DNA of 64,000 nucleotides from Tepidicella baoligensis (GTDB lineage: Bacteria; Pseudomonadota; Gammaproteobacteria; Burkholderiales; Burkholderiaceae_C), in NCBI RefSeq assembly GCF_013432195.1, contig NZ_JACCDB010000002.1, forward strand, positions 124,001-188,000, given 5' to 3'. The notes beneath the pieces were generated by a model, which was given only the letters and a program-made list of their open reading frames with translations, was not told where the DNA came from and did no database searches. Below, piece by piece: positions 11,019 to 22,472 of the stretch (positions are counted from its first letter, which is position 1; each line of letters opens with the position of its first letter). The position numbers and the translations under genes are program-made.

Positions 11019-11029
11019 CCCCGGGAAGT

Positions 11030-12385
<1,356 letters not shown>

Positions 12386-13324
12386 TCATTCGATCTTCAG
12401 GCCCTTGGGCAGCGGGAATTTCGTGGTTTCGCGAACCCCATCCAGGCTGCGGACCGAAACGGCCCCCAACGCCTTGAGCCGCTGCAGCACCCCTTGGACC
12501 AGGCCCTCGGGGGCGGAGGCGCCCGCCGTCACGCCCACGCGGGCGCGGCCCTCGAACCACTCGTCGCGCAGCTCCGAAGCATCCTCCACCATGAATGTGG
12601 GGACACCCATGCGCTCGGCCAGCTCGCGCAACCGGTTGGTGTTGGAACTGGTGGGGCTGCCCACCACCACCACGGCGTCCACCTGACGGCTCATGAGCTT
12701 GACGGCGTCCTGCCGGTTTTGGGTGGCGTAGCAAATGTCCTGCTGCTTGGGTTCGCGGATGTTCGGGAACCGTGCCTTGACGGCCGCGGTGATCTCGGCA
12801 GCGTCATCCACGCTCAGCGTGGTCTGCGTGACCACGGCCAGCTTCTCGACCTGGGCGGGTTGCACCCGGGCCACATCGGCCACGTCTTCCACCAGGTGGA
12901 TACCGTTGTCGAGCTGGCCCATGGTGCCTTCCACCTCGGGGTGGCCCTTGTGGCCGATCATGATGAATTCGTAGCCTTCCTTGTGCAGCTTGGCCACTTC
13001 CACGTGTACCTTGCTGACCAGCGGGCAGGTGGCGTCGAAGATGCGAAAGCCGCGCCGCTGGGCCTCGCGCTGGATGGCCTGACTCACGCCGTGGGCGCTG
13101 AACACCAGCGTGGCACCGGCGGGCACCTCGTCCAGCTCTTCGATGAAGACGGCGCCCCGGGCCTTGAGATCGTTGACGACGTGGGTGTTGTGCACGATCT
13201 CGTGCCGCACGTAGATGGGACGGCCGAATTTTTCCAGCGCGCGCTCGACGATCTCGATGGCGCGGTCCACCCCGGCACAAAAGCCGCGCGGCTCGGCCAA
13301 CAGCACTTCTTGCACAGCAGCCAT
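12386..13324 (-). CDS. ispH: 4-hydroxy-3-methylbut-2-enyl diphosphate reductase
   Basis: A 312-residue [4Fe-4S] enzyme making IPP and DMAPP in the last step of the MEP isoprenoid pathway. The three cluster Cys are C16 (EPRGFCAGV), C100 ([10 protein letters not shown]) and C198 ([10 protein letters not shown]); the catalytic Glu and substrate-binding His lie in [17 protein letters not shown] and TQTTLS. The ATG at 13324 overlaps the stop of the FKBP gene by one base; a GTG just upstream is also possible. Coupling to an slpA-like FKBP immediately upstream is the classic fkpB-ispH arrangement. Confidence 0.96.
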   Translation of the reverse strand: MAAVQEVLLAEPRGFCAGVDRAIEIVERALEKFGRPIYVRHEIVHNTHVVNDLKARGAVFIEELDEVPAGATLVFSAHGVSQAIQREAQRRGFRIFDATCPLVSKVHVEVAKLHKEGYEFIMIGHKGHPEVEGTMGQLDNGIHLVEDVADVARVQPAQVEKLAVVTQTTLSVDDAAEITAAVKARFPNIREPKQQDICYATQNRQDAVKLMSRQVDAVVVVGSPTSSNTNRLRELAERMGVPTFMVEDASELRDEWFEGRARVGVTAGASAPEGLVQGVLQRLKALGAVSVRSLDGVRETTKFPLPKGLKIE

Positions 13325-13770
13325 CACAACACCCCGATGATCTGAACCTCGAACCGCACCGGCTGGCCAGCGAGCGGGTGGTTGAAGTCGAACAGCACGG
13401 CGCCATCTGCGCGCACCTCACGCACCGCCCCCGCATAACTGCCCAAGCCATCGGGGGTGGGAAACTGCACCACGTCGCCTGCCGCGTATTGCTCGTGCGG
13501 ATCCCCCAGCTCATCCAGCAGCTTGCGCGCCACCCATTGCACCATCTCGGGCTGGCGCTCGCCAAACGCTTCACCAGCCGCCAGCTCGATCACCGTGTGC
13601 GTGCCTTCCTCCAATCCGATCAGGCGCTGCTCGATGGCGGGCGACAGCTCGCCACTACCCAAGCTGAGCGTGGCGGGCTGGGCGCCGAAGGTGTTGATGA
13701 AGTCGCGACCATCGGGACCCGACAGGCGGTAGTGCAGCGTGAGGAAAGATGCGGGTTGAACGTGGGGCAT
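13324..13770 (-). CDS. fkpB: FKBP-type peptidyl-prolyl isomerase (SlpA/FkpB-like)
   Basis: A 148-residue cytoplasmic cis-trans prolyl isomerase of the SlpA/SlyD branch. It shows the [18 protein letters not shown] start, the split FKBP fold with an insert-in-flap domain ([20 protein letters not shown]) and the terminal [18 protein letters not shown] strand that is diagnostic for SlpA/SlyD. There is no signal peptide. The ATG at 13768-13770 gives the family start, although the frame is open far upstream into the radC region. Translationally coupled to ispH, the same order as in E. coli. Confidence 0.9.
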   Translation of the reverse strand: MPHVQPASFLTLHYRLSGPDGRDFINTFGAQPATLSLGSGELSPAIEQRLIGLEEGTHTVIELAAGEAFGERQPEMVQWVARKLLDELGDPHEQYAAGDVVQFPTPDGLGSYAGAVREVRADGAVLFDFNHPLAGQPVRFEVQIIGVL

Positions 13771-13831
13771 GGGTATCGGGCTTGCAGGCACAATGGCGTA
13801 ACAACGTATTGTAGAAACCAGGGAGATGGTG

Positions 13832-14521
13832 ATGACGACAGTACCCCTGCCGCTCAAAGGGCTGCCCGCCGATGCCCGGCCACGCGAGAAGCTGCTGCAG
13901 CGAGGGCCCGGTGCCCTCAGCGATGCAGAGCTGTTGGCGCTGCTGCTGCGCACCGGCATTCAAGGCAAGAATGTGCTGCTGCTAGCGCAAGAGCTGGTGG
14001 ACCGCTTTGGCGGCGTCGCGGGGCTGCTGCACAGCGGGGCCGACGCCCTCAAAGCCATCAAGGGACTGGGGCCTGCGAAACGGGCCGAACTCATGGCCGT
14101 GGTGGAACTGGCCCGGCGCGCGCTGGCGCAAGAATTGAAAGAGCGTGCCTTGTTCGATTCGCCGCAGGCCGTGGCGCACTACCTGCAGCTGCATCTGGGC
14201 CACAGGCCGCACGAGGTGTTTGCCGTGCTGTTCCTGGACAGTCAGCACCGACTGCTGGCCATGGAAGAACTGTTTCGTGGCACCTTGACGCAAACCAGTG
14301 TGTACCCGCGCGAGGTGGTGCTGCGCGCCTTGCACCACCATGCGGCGGCCGTGGTGCTGGCCCACAACCACCCCAGCGGCACGGCCGAGCCATCGCGCGC
14401 CGACGAGGCACTCACCCAGACCCTCAAGTCCGCCTTGGCCCTGGTGGACGTGCGGGTGCTGGACCATTTCATCGTCACGGCCGGCGCGTGCCGATCCATG
14501 GCCGAGATGGGCCGGGTCTGA
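13832..14521 (+). CDS. radC: RadC family JAB/MPN-domain protein
   Basis: A 229-residue protein with an N-terminal helix-hairpin-helix-like UPF0758 domain ([27 protein letters not shown], and [12 protein letters not shown]) and a C-terminal JAB1/MPN metalloprotease-like domain with the Zn motif HNHPSG...SRADE plus [16 protein letters not shown]. Originally linked to radiation sensitivity; its cellular role is still unsettled. AGGGAG lies six bases before the ATG at 13832, favouring this over the ATG two codons upstream. Divergent from the FKBP gene, followed 47 bp later by the Smr gene. Confidence 0.93.
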   Translation: MTTVPLPLKGLPADARPREKLLQRGPGALSDAELLALLLRTGIQGKNVLLLAQELVDRFGGVAGLLHSGADALKAIKGLGPAKRAELMAVVELARRALAQELKERALFDSPQAVAHYLQLHLGHRPHEVFAVLFLDSQHRLLAMEELFRGTLTQTSVYPREVVLRALHHHAAAVVLAHNHPSGTAEPSRADEALTQTLKSALALVDVRVLDHFIVTAGACRSMAEMGRV

Positions 14522-14568
14522 ACGCCCCTGTGCTGGCAAGGCATGGTCCGCTGGGCCACAATCCCGCC

Positions 14569-15231
14569 ATGAAAGTGCACAGCCTGTCTGAACTCAAGCG
14601 CCTGAAAAAAGCCTTGGTCGACCGTGCTGCGCGTGAAACGGCCGAGCGTTTGGCGCAGGAAGCCGCCCGGCGCGAAGCCTTTGATCGCCAGCATCGTGAC
14701 CGGCTGCTGTTCGAGCAAGCCATCGGCCGGGTGCACCGTCTGCCCGATCACGGCCGGCACCTGGCGCTCCCAGCCACGCCGCTGCCTCGACCCGTGCAGC
14801 GTCAACTCGACGAAAAGGCCGTGATGCGTGAGGCGCTGAGCGACGAATTCGACGCGGAGACGCTGCTGCACACCGATGAGCACCTGAGCTTTCGCCGCCC
14901 GGGCGTGGGGCCGGAAGTCGTGCGCAAGCTGCGCAAGGGCGACTGGTCGATCCAGGCGCAGATCGACCTGCATGGCCAGCGCACCGACGAGGCCCGGGAG
15001 TCGTTGGGTCAATTCATCCGCGAGGCCTGGCGCCACGGCCTGCGCTGCGTGCGCGTGGTGCATGGCAAGGGCCTGGGTTCACCCGGCAAGACGCCGGTGC
15101 TCAAAGGCAAGGTGCACAGCTGGCTGGTGCAAAAAAGCGAGGTGATGGCCTTCGTGCAGGCGCGGCCGGCCGATGGGGGCGCCGGGGCGCTGGTGGTGTT
15201 GTTGCGGCCTTCGGCCCGCGGCCAGACCTAG
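14569..15231 (+). CDS. Smr (small MutS-related) domain protein
   Basis: A 220-residue protein with a basic, charged N-terminal half and a C-terminal Smr domain: the IDLHGQRTDEARESL motif (conserved DLHG), the VRVVHGKG loop (conserved HGxG), and a final LVVLLR strand. Smr domains are nucleases acting on nucleic acids or stalled ribosome-bound mRNA. The start is the ATG at 14569, MKVHSLSELKRLKK. The last residues (PSARGQT) lie right at the edge of a transposase fragment, so the original C-terminus may have been slightly altered. Confidence 0.88.
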   Translation: MKVHSLSELKRLKKALVDRAARETAERLAQEAARREAFDRQHRDRLLFEQAIGRVHRLPDHGRHLALPATPLPRPVQRQLDEKAVMREALSDEFDAETLLHTDEHLSFRRPGVGPEVVRKLRKGDWSIQAQIDLHGQRTDEARESLGQFIREAWRHGLRCVRVVHGKGLGSPGKTPVLKGKVHSWLVQKSEVMAFVQARPADGGAGALVVLLRPSARGQT

Positions 15232-15396
15232 CGATTTCATCAGGGTTGAGTTCAGGGCTGTAGCTGGGCGGGTAGAACACCACGATCTGGCCCTTGTGCT
15301 CGAGCAGCCACGCCTTGACCGGCTTGCTGTGGTGTACCCGCGCAGGTTGTCCAGAATCATGGAAATGGTGCAGTTGTAGGTGAACCTTCCCGCCAA
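15226..15396 (-). pseudogene. IS630-family transposase fragment, frameshifted
   Basis: On the minus strand two short frames together spell the end of an IS630/DDE_3 transposase core: MILDNLR (second catalytic Asp) in one frame, then, after a frame change, VHHSKPVKAWLLEHKG and the VFYPPSYSPELNPDE motif with the catalytic Glu. Nothing matching the first Asp region or the transposase C-terminus is present, and no terminal inverted repeats could be made out. It is a decayed fragment that cannot be active. It abuts the Smr gene on one side and a pirin remnant on the other. Confidence 0.75.
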
Positions 15397-15402
15397 GGAT
15401 AA

Positions 15403-15552
15403 GATGGCGCCGCCCGGCTACTCGTCATGGCTGGCGAGCCGATCAATGAGCCAGTGGTAGGACACGGCCCGTTCGTGGTGAACAGCGAAGCCGATATCCC
15501 TCAGGCGATCATGGACTTCAACAACGGCAAGTTCGGGCAGGTGCCGGCCTGA
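15403..15552 (+). pseudogene. Pirin C-terminal remnant
   Basis: A plus-strand frame ending in TGA at 15550-15552 reads LLVMAGEPINEPVVGHGPF and continues VVNSEADIPQAIMDFNNGKFGQVPA, which matches the last ~45 residues of pirin family proteins (cupin-like, C-terminal domain). There is no start codon or N-terminal cupin domain in frame; the rest has been lost, apparently with the arrival of the transposase fragment just upstream. Pirins are iron-dependent cupins related to quercetinases. Followed by a strong hairpin that was probably this gene's terminator. Confidence 0.75.
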
Positions 15553-15563
15553 GCCTGAACGAT

Positions 15564-15596
15564 GGCAGGAAGCCTGGCCAGGCCAGGCTTCCTGCC
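15564..15596. terminator. Strong hairpin after the pirin remnant
   Basis: A perfect 15-bp inverted repeat (arms 15564-15578 and 15582-15596, GGCAGGAAGCCTGGC and its complement) with a 3-base loop. There is no T-run. It lies between the pirin remnant and the convergent iorB-like stop, so it may end transcription from both sides. Confidence 0.6.
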
Positions 15597-15623
15597 GTCA
15601 AGCCCTTATACCCTTCAAGCCGT

Positions 15624-17894
15624 TCAAGCCAGTTTGAACGGCAGCTCCCGCAGCGGCTTGCCGGTGAGCTGAGCTATGGCGTTGGCAAATGCCGGTGCCA
15701 GTGGCGGCACCGCCGGTTCGCCCATGCCGGTGGGTGCATCGGCGCTCGGCACGATGTGCACCGCCATGGTGGGCATGTCGGTGATGCGCGGCACCGCGAA
15801 GTCACCGAAGTTGCTCTGCTCGACCACGCCGTCCTTGAACGTGATGGCTGCCCCGGGCAGGCACATGGACAGGCCCATGAGCGCGCTGCCCTGAACCTGT
15901 GCTTCCACGCTCTTCGGGTTCACGGCCAGGTTGCAGTGCACACCCGCCGTCACGGCATGCAGCTTGGGGGCGCCGTTCACGATGGAAGCTTCTACCACAT
16001 ACGCCACCACCGAGCTGAAGGACTCGTGCACGGCCACGCCCCAGGCGCGGCCGGCCTCGAGCTGCTTTTTCCCGTAGCCGCTCTTGTCCACCGCCAGCTG
16101 CAGCGCGGCACGGTGGCGCGAGGCGCCAGCGTCCATGAGCTTCATGCGGTAGGCTACCGGGTCCTGCTTCGTGGCGCGGGCAATCTCGTCGATCAGCGTT
16201 TCCATGACATAGGCGGTGTGGGTGGAGCCCACGCTGCGCCACCACAGCACGGGCACATTGTGCTTCGGGTGGTGGGCCGACAGGCGCATGGGCACCTGGT
16301 AGGGTGCCTTCATGCCTTCCACCATGGTTTCGTCCACGCCGCCCTTGACCATCATGGGCTCGAAGAAGGTACCCGCCATGATGGACTGTCCCACGATCAC
16401 GTGGTCCCAGGCCAGCACATTGCCCTGGGCATCAAAGCCGATCTCGGCGCGGTGCACGTGCATGGGCCGGTAGTAGCCACCGCGGATGTCGTCTTCGCGG
16501 CTCCATAGCGTACGCACCGGCACATTCAGGCCGGCGGTCTGCGCGGCCTTGGCCACGGTGCAGGCTTCCACCACATAATCGCTGGTAATGATGGCGCGCC
16601 GGCCGAAGCCACCACCGGCCATCTGCACCTCCATGGCCACGTTCTCGGGTTTGACCCCTAGCACGCGTGCGGCAGCGGCGGCGTCGATGCCCGGCATCTG
16701 GGTGCCCACCCACAGCTTCGCTTTTGCATCGGCCCCGGTGCCGGTGATCTGCACGGTGCAGTTCAGCGGTTCCATGGGCGCGTGGGCCAGGTAGGGGAAA
16801 GTGAATTCAGCGCTGATCCGGTTCGGTGCGCTGGCCAGCGGTGCCATGTCAGCGTCGAACTTGATGTTGCCGGTCTTGGCCGCGAGTTCGCGGTAGCTGG
16901 CAAGCTGACGCGCGCTGTCCACCTTCTCGCGGCCGGTGTCGTTCCATTGCACCTTCAGCGCTTCGCGTCCCTGCTTGGCCGCCCAGTAGCCGGTGGCCAG
17001 CACGGCCACACCCTCGCCACCGTCGTGAAGTGGCACGCGCAGCACGGCCTTCACGCCAGGCACGGCACGGGCTGCGGCGTCGTCCACCGAAGCCACCTTG
17101 CTACCAAACACAGGCGGCCGGGTCACCACCGCGGTGAGCATGCCGGACAGGTTCACGTCGATGCCAAAGTTCTGCTGGCCGCTGGACTTGTCCTTGGCGT
17201 CCAGGCGCGTGGTTGGCTGACCAATGATCGTGAAGCGCGACGGGTCCTTGAGCACCACCTCGGCAGGTACCGGCTGCTGCATAGCGGCGTCAGCGAGTTC
17301 GCCGTAGGGCAGGCGCTTGCCACCAGGACCGATCACCACACCGCGTTCAGCAGACAGCGAGCCCACCGGCACGTTCCACTGCTTGGCCGCGGCTGCCAGC
17401 AGCATGGCGCGGGTGCGCGCGCCGAGTTCGCGGTACTGGGTGTACGAATGTTTCACCGAGGTGGAGCCACCGGTGATATGGATGCCGAAAGCCGGGTCGG
17501 CGTAGGCCATGTCGGCAGTGCCGTGTACGGCCTTCACGCGGCTCCAGTCGGCGTCCAGTTCTTCGGCCAGCACCATGGCCAGGCCGGTGTGGGTGCCCTG
17601 GCCGAACTCCAGCCGGTTGACCGTGACGGTCACGGTGCCGTCCCGCGCAATGCTCACGAACGCTGCGGGCAACTGGTTGGCTTTCAGGCTTGTGGCAGCG
17701 GTAGGTGCCACTGTCTGCTCGGTGTTGGCCAGCAGCGGAAAGGCGCCCAGCGCAAAGCCGGAGGCGGTGGCCACTTTGAGGAAGGTGCGGCGCGGCACGC
17801 CGCTGGGGACTTCGGTTTCTTCGCGCAGCCGGTGGGCCAGTGCGGGTGGCAGTAGGGACTGAAGCTGTTCGCCGGAAAGGGATTCGAAATGCAT
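15624..17894 (-). CDS. Molybdopterin-binding large subunit, isoquinoline 1-oxidoreductase/aldehyde dehydrogenase type (IorB-like)
   Basis: A 756-residue molybdenum hydroxylase subunit of the IorB/aldehyde oxidase group. Residues ~34-55 form a twin-arginine signal (PRRTFLKVATASGFALGAF), so the complex is probably folded in the cytoplasm and exported by Tat. The body has the Moco-binding motifs (QMAGGGFGRR, FGIHITGGSTS, YRELGA) and ends GEPAVPPLAPAFANAIAQLTGK with the conserved active-site Glu region. The frame opens further upstream but ATG 17894 is the natural start. The 2Fe-2S subunit gene precedes it by 13 bp. The actual substrate (aldehyde or N-heterocycle) cannot be told from the sequence, and no Moco chaperone (XdhC type) is next to it. 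Confidence 0.88.
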   Translation of the reverse strand: MHFESLSGEQLQSLLPPALAHRLREETEVPSGVPRRTFLKVATASGFALGAFPLLANTEQTVAPTAATSLKANQLPAAFVSIARDGTVTVTVNRLEFGQGTHTGLAMVLAEELDADWSRVKAVHGTADMAYADPAFGIHITGGSTSVKHSYTQYRELGARTRAMLLAAAAKQWNVPVGSLSAERGVVIGPGGKRLPYGELADAAMQQPVPAEVVLKDPSRFTIIGQPTTRLDAKDKSSGQQNFGIDVNLSGMLTAVVTRPPVFGSKVASVDDAAARAVPGVKAVLRVPLHDGGEGVAVLATGYWAAKQGREALKVQWNDTGREKVDSARQLASYRELAAKTGNIKFDADMAPLASAPNRISAEFTFPYLAHAPMEPLNCTVQITGTGADAKAKLWVGTQMPGIDAAAAARVLGVKPENVAMEVQMAGGGFGRRAIITSDYVVEACTVAKAAQTAGLNVPVRTLWSREDDIRGGYYRPMHVHRAEIGFDAQGNVLAWDHVIVGQSIMAGTFFEPMMVKGGVDETMVEGMKAPYQVPMRLSAHHPKHNVPVLWWRSVGSTHTAYVMETLIDEIARATKQDPVAYRMKLMDAGASRHRAALQLAVDKSGYGKKQLEAGRAWGVAVHESFSSVVAYVVEASIVNGAPKLHAVTAGVHCNLAVNPKSVEAQVQGSALMGLSMCLPGAAITFKDGVVEQSNFGDFAVPRITDMPTMAVHIVPSADAPTGMGEPAVPPLAPAFANAIAQLTGKPLRELPFKLA

Positions 17895-17907
17895 GGTGGG
17901 TCTCCGG

Positions 17908-18372
17908 TTAGGCCAGCGAACGCGCGGCGTCGTGGATGGCGGCGCGGATGCGCACATAGGTGCCACAGCGGCAGACGTTGCCGGCCATGGCGGCGTCGAT
18001 GTCGGCGTCGGTGGGCTTGCGGTTGGTTTTGAGCAGTGCGATGGCGCTCATGATCTGCCCGCTCTGGCAGTACCCGCACTGGGCCACGTCGTGCTTGACC
18101 CAGGCGGCATGCACGGCCGAGCCCACGCGGTCGGCGCCGCCGGTGGCGGCTTCAATGGTGGTGATGGCCTTGCCCTGCGCGGCCGACACTGGCGTGACGC
18201 AGGAGCGGATGGCCTGGCCGTCAAGATGCACAGTGCAGGCACCGCACAGCGCGGCCCCACAGCCAAACTTGGTGCCCGTGAGGCCCAGGGTGTCGCGCAG
18301 CGCCCAGAGGATGGGGGTTCCGGGGTCCACATCGACCGTTTGGGTCCGGCCGTTGACGTTCAAGGGAATCAT
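17908..18372 (-). CDS. [2Fe-2S] small subunit of a molybdenum hydroxylase (IorA-like)
   Basis: A 154-residue electron-transfer subunit. The N-terminal plant-type [2Fe-2S] site is [16 protein letters not shown] with a further Cys in RSCVTPV, and the second, helical [2Fe-2S] domain has [11 protein letters not shown] and NVCRCGTY. It receives electrons from the Moco subunit encoded next in the operon; unlike three-subunit xanthine-oxidase relatives there is no FAD subunit gene, as expected for IorAB-type enzymes that pass electrons to a cytochrome. It has no signal of its own and would be exported with the Tat-bearing partner. Confidence 0.9.
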   Translation of the reverse strand: MIPLNVNGRTQTVDVDPGTPILWALRDTLGLTGTKFGCGAALCGACTVHLDGQAIRSCVTPVSAAQGKAITTIEAATGGADRVGSAVHAAWVKHDVAQCGYCQSGQIMSAIALLKTNRKPTDADIDAAMAGNVCRCGTYVRIRAAIHDAARSLA

Positions 18373-18708
18373 GGTTTGCTCCAGATGGGGGGTCGCTGAA
18401 TCAGAGACCGGATGGGTGGGTGTGGGAGCAAGGGCTTGACGCACCTGACGGGGCGACGCGCCACTCCACCACCTACCCATGCAAGCGCATGGCGTCCGGT
18501 CTGCCAAGGCTGAAGTTTCGCATTTGGGCGTTGTCCATGTTCGGCCTGGCTGGAATGACCCTATCCAGTGCCCAAGGCATTGCACCAGCGCCGCGCTGGC
18601 CTGCCCGGTTTGGTGAAAACTGGCCCCGGGTGACCAACCAACCCTCCCCCGGCCTCCCCATCCGCTGCTCTTCTCAAGAGAAGGAAAAAACCAAAGCAGA
18701 GCATGAAC
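18373..18708. other. Intergenic stretch upstream of the iorA-like gene
   Basis: 336 bases between the iorA-like start and the haemoglobin gene's stop. Short open frames here have no recognisable protein features and unlike codon patterns. It presumably holds the iorAB promoter, but I see no convincing -35/-10 pair, hairpin or repeat. Confidence 0.5.
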
Positions 18709-19149
18709 TCAGAGGGTCGTCTTTACTAACGAACCTTGGTTGACCATCCAGTCGGCGGTCTGGAAAAAGCTCTGGTTCAGGCGCTTGCGCAAGTCGGCGG
18801 GCACACCGGTGTCGCGCATGGCCTGGTCCATGCAGGCCAGCCACTGATCCCGTTCGATGATGCCGATTTTGAAGGGCATGTGGCGCAGGCGCAGGCGCGG
18901 ATGGCCGAAACGCTCCTGGTAGTGCTGGGGGCCTCCGAGCCAGCCGCAGAGGAACCAGAACAGCTTCTGCCGGGCGTCGTCCAGCGTGGTGCCGTGGCTG
19001 GCACGCAGCTCGCGGTAAGCCGGCTCCAGATCCATCAGGTCGTAGAAGCGGTCCACCAGGGCCCGCACGGCGGGTTCCCCACCCATCCATTCAAAAGGCG
19101 TTACGGGCAGGCCCTGCGCATTTGTCGGTGGAGGTTCTTGTATTTGCAT
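18709..19149 (-). CDS. Group II truncated haemoglobin
   Basis: A 146-residue haem protein of the trHbO type, likely binding O2/NO or dealing with peroxide. It shows FEWMGGEPAVRALVDRFYDLM, the FLCGWLGGPQHYQERFGHPRLR loop, the proximal His in RLRHMPFKIG, and the Trp at WLACM (G8 position typical of group II). The length is slightly longer than the classical ~130 because of a ~15-residue N-terminal extension. It sits 3 bp downstream of the large permease gene on the same strand, so they are probably co-transcribed, with no obvious functional link. Confidence 0.9.
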   Translation of the reverse strand: MQIQEPPPTNAQGLPVTPFEWMGGEPAVRALVDRFYDLMDLEPAYRELRASHGTTLDDARQKLFWFLCGWLGGPQHYQERFGHPRLRLRHMPFKIGIIERDQWLACMDQAMRDTGVPADLRKRLNQSFFQTADWMVNQGSLVKTTL

Positions 19150-19152
19150 GGC

Positions 19153-21681
19153 TTATTGTGCGGCCTTGCGCAGCGTCTCGACGACCGGGGTGCGCAAGAC
19201 GCCGCGCAAGCCCCACCAGCCAGCCGCCAGCGCCAACCACGCCCCGGCCAGCGCGCCGGCCAGCGGCACCCAAGCCGAGACATTCCATTCGAATTCGAAC
19301 GCATAACGCGCCAGCGCCCAACCGACGATCACCGCCACCACCGAGGCCAGGAAACCCGCCAGCAGGCCCACACCGAGCAGTTCGGCCCGCTGCACCTGAC
19401 GCAACAGCGTGGCTTGAGCCCCCACGGCGCGCAGAATCGCGTATTCGCGCTCGCGCTCGGTCCGCGTTGCTGTGACGGCGGCGAACAGCACCACCAGCCC
19501 GGCGGCCAGGGTAAAGGCGAACAGGAACTCGACGGCGCGGATCACCTGCCCCAGCACACGCTGCACCTGCGCGATCGTGCTGCTCATGTCCACGTTGGTG
19601 ATGTTGGGAAAGGCGCGCACCAGCGCGTTGTCGAAACCCGGGGTATCGGGGGCGCGGTAGGCGCTGATGTAGGTCAGGGGCACATCCTCCATCTGGGAGA
19701 CAGGGTACATGGCGAAGAAGTTCACGCGCATGGACCCCCAGTCCACCTTGCGCAGGCTGGTGATGCGTGACTCCACGGGGATGCCGGCGATGTCGAACGT
19801 GAGACGGTCGCCCAGCTTGAGGCCGAGGGTTTGCGCCAACCCTTCCTCGATGGAAATGGCGTCAGGCTCCTCGGGTTGCCAGCGCCCGGCCACGATCTGG
19901 TTGTGCGGCGGCGCGGTGGCGCTGTGCGAGAGGTTGAACTCACGGTCCACCAGGCGCTGGGCCCGATCGCCCTCGAAGTCCTCGGGCACCACGGTGCGGC
20001 CGTTGACGGCCACCAGCCGGCCGCGGATCATGGGATACCAGTCGTAGCGCTCCACCCCCTGCTCGCGCAGCGTCTGCTGGAAAGGTTCGGCCTGCTCGGG
20101 CTGGATGTTGATGACGAAACGGTTGGGTGCGTCGGGCGGCGTGGCCTGCTGCCAGCTGGTGATGAGGTCGGTGCGCAGCAGCACCAGCAGCACCAGCGCC
20201 AGCAAGCCAACCGACAAGGCACTGACCTGCACCACCGCATACGCAGGCCGGGCGCTGAGCTGGCGGGTGGCCAGGCGCAGCCAGCGCGGCGCCATGCTTT
20301 CATTGACCACGGCGCGCAACACCCGCACCGCGATGTAGCTGGCCAGAGCGAACACGGCCACTGCAGCGGCGAAACCGCCGACCGCGATGAGTCCCAGGGT
20401 GAGGTCTCGACTGGCGACCAGCAGCAGCGCGGCAAAACCGGCTGCCCCCAGCCCCAACACGGCCAGGGAGGCGGGCTTGAGGTTGCCCACCTCGCGCCGG
20501 ATGACGCGCAACGGCGGCACCCGGGCGAGCTGCAGCACCGGGGGCAGGCCGAAGGCCAGCATCAGCGTCAGACCCACACCCAAACCAAACACGGCAGGCC
20601 AGGCGCTCGGCGCCGGCATGTCGGTCTTGACCAGTTCGGCCAGCAACACCACGAAACCGTGGTGCACGATGTAGCCCAGCACCACGCCTGCCACGCCCGC
20701 CAGCAGACCCACGACCACGAAGGACAGGGTGTAGGCCTTGGCCATGGTGGCCTGCGACAGGCCCAGCACGCGCAACATGGCGCAGTCGTCCAAGTGCCGG
20801 CTGGCGTACACGCGCGCGGCGATGGCCACCGCCACGGCGCTCAGCAAAGCGGCCAGCAAGGCCACCAGATTGAGGAATTTCTCGGCCCGGGCCAAGGTCT
20901 GCTGCATTTCGGGGCGGCCGCTCTCAAACGACTCCAGGCCCACCCCCCGCACGTCCGGCCGGGCCACTTCGGCCTCAGCCCACTGGATGTAGCGCCGCAC
21001 GGCGGCATCGTCACCCGCCACCACCAGCCGGTAGCTCAGGCGGCTGGCGGGCTGCACCAGACCGGTGGCAGGCAGATCGTCGGCATGAATCATGACCCGC
21101 GGCGCAAAGCTCATGAAGCCTGCGCCCCGGTCGGGTTCGATGACGATGACCCGGTCGATACGGAACTGCCGGTCGCCCAGCCACAAGGACTGCCCTACCT
21201 CCAGATCGAGCGCTGCCAGCAGCGCTGCATCCACCCAGGCGGTGCCCGGCGCAGGCACCTCGCGGGTGGCTTCGTCCGGGGCATCGGGCGCCATGGCCAC
21301 GCGCAACTGACCGCGCAACGGGTAGTTGCTCTCCACCGCCTTGAGCGCCACCAAACGCGCCGCACCCCCTTGTTCGTCATCGGCTCGACCCATGGTCGGG
21401 AAACCCACATGGCGGGTCACTTCCAGACCCAGGGCGCGCGCTTGCTCCTCGAAGGCGGGGGGGGGAGGCTGGTCGCTGCGGACCACCGCATCCCCACCGA
21501 TGAGCTGGCGCGCGTCGCGATTCAGGCCGCTTTGCAGCCGGTCGGCAAAGAAACCCACCGCGGTGAGCGCCGCCACCGCCAGCGCAATGGCCAGCACCAG
21601 CACGTGCAGTTCGCCCGCACGCCAGTCACGCACGAGCGCGCGCCAGCCGATGGACCAAAAGGAAGCGGAAGGGGTATGCAT
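19153..21681 (-). CDS. FtsX-like ABC transporter permease (YbbP type)
   Basis: An 842-residue inner-membrane protein with an N-terminal transmembrane segment (~residues 28-48), a large periplasmic MacB-like domain (~50-250), two groups of transmembrane helices with FtsX domains (~265-400 and ~720-835) and a second periplasmic domain (~500-700). Family members (YbbP, DevC-like) work with an ATPase YbbA and often the esterase TesA in exporting or extracting lipids or fatty-acid derivatives; neither partner gene is adjacent here, so the ATPase must be elsewhere. Start ATG 21681 gives MHTPSASFWSIGWRALVRDWRAGEL, matching the usual cytoplasmic lead-in. Confidence 0.88.
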   Translation of the reverse strand: MHTPSASFWSIGWRALVRDWRAGELHVLVLAIALAVAALTAVGFFADRLQSGLNRDARQLIGGDAVVRSDQPPPPAFEEQARALGLEVTRHVGFPTMGRADDEQGGAARLVALKAVESNYPLRGQLRVAMAPDAPDEATREVPAPGTAWVDAALLAALDLEVGQSLWLGDRQFRIDRVIVIEPDRGAGFMSFAPRVMIHADDLPATGLVQPASRLSYRLVVAGDDAAVRRYIQWAEAEVARPDVRGVGLESFESGRPEMQQTLARAEKFLNLVALLAALLSAVAVAIAARVYASRHLDDCAMLRVLGLSQATMAKAYTLSFVVVGLLAGVAGVVLGYIVHHGFVVLLAELVKTDMPAPSAWPAVFGLGVGLTLMLAFGLPPVLQLARVPPLRVIRREVGNLKPASLAVLGLGAAGFAALLLVASRDLTLGLIAVGGFAAAVAVFALASYIAVRVLRAVVNESMAPRWLRLATRQLSARPAYAVVQVSALSVGLLALVLLVLLRTDLITSWQQATPPDAPNRFVINIQPEQAEPFQQTLREQGVERYDWYPMIRGRLVAVNGRTVVPEDFEGDRAQRLVDREFNLSHSATAPPHNQIVAGRWQPEEPDAISIEEGLAQTLGLKLGDRLTFDIAGIPVESRITSLRKVDWGSMRVNFFAMYPVSQMEDVPLTYISAYRAPDTPGFDNALVRAFPNITNVDMSSTIAQVQRVLGQVIRAVEFLFAFTLAAGLVVLFAAVTATRTEREREYAILRAVGAQATLLRQVQRAELLGVGLLAGFLASVVAVIVGWALARYAFEFEWNVSAWVPLAGALAGAWLALAAGWWGLRGVLRTPVVETLRKAAQ

Positions 21682-21726
21682 GGGTCAAGGTTAGCGCAAA
21701 CCCTTATTCCGTGCGATAGCAGTCGT

Positions 21727-22359
<633 letters not shown>

Positions 22360-22472
22360 GAAAATCGGGGCGCTGCAGCGGCCACAATAACGTCAATGGA
22401 CCGTATGCTAACGGCTTGGGCTTACGCCGAGTGGACCCATTGCCCACGTCGGACACCCCGCACAATGCACCT

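Noticed and set aside
18420-18743. A 107-codon plus-strand frame in the gap upstream of the iorA-like gene
   Set aside because: No ribosome site, no recognisable features, and it runs into the antisense of the haemoglobin gene.
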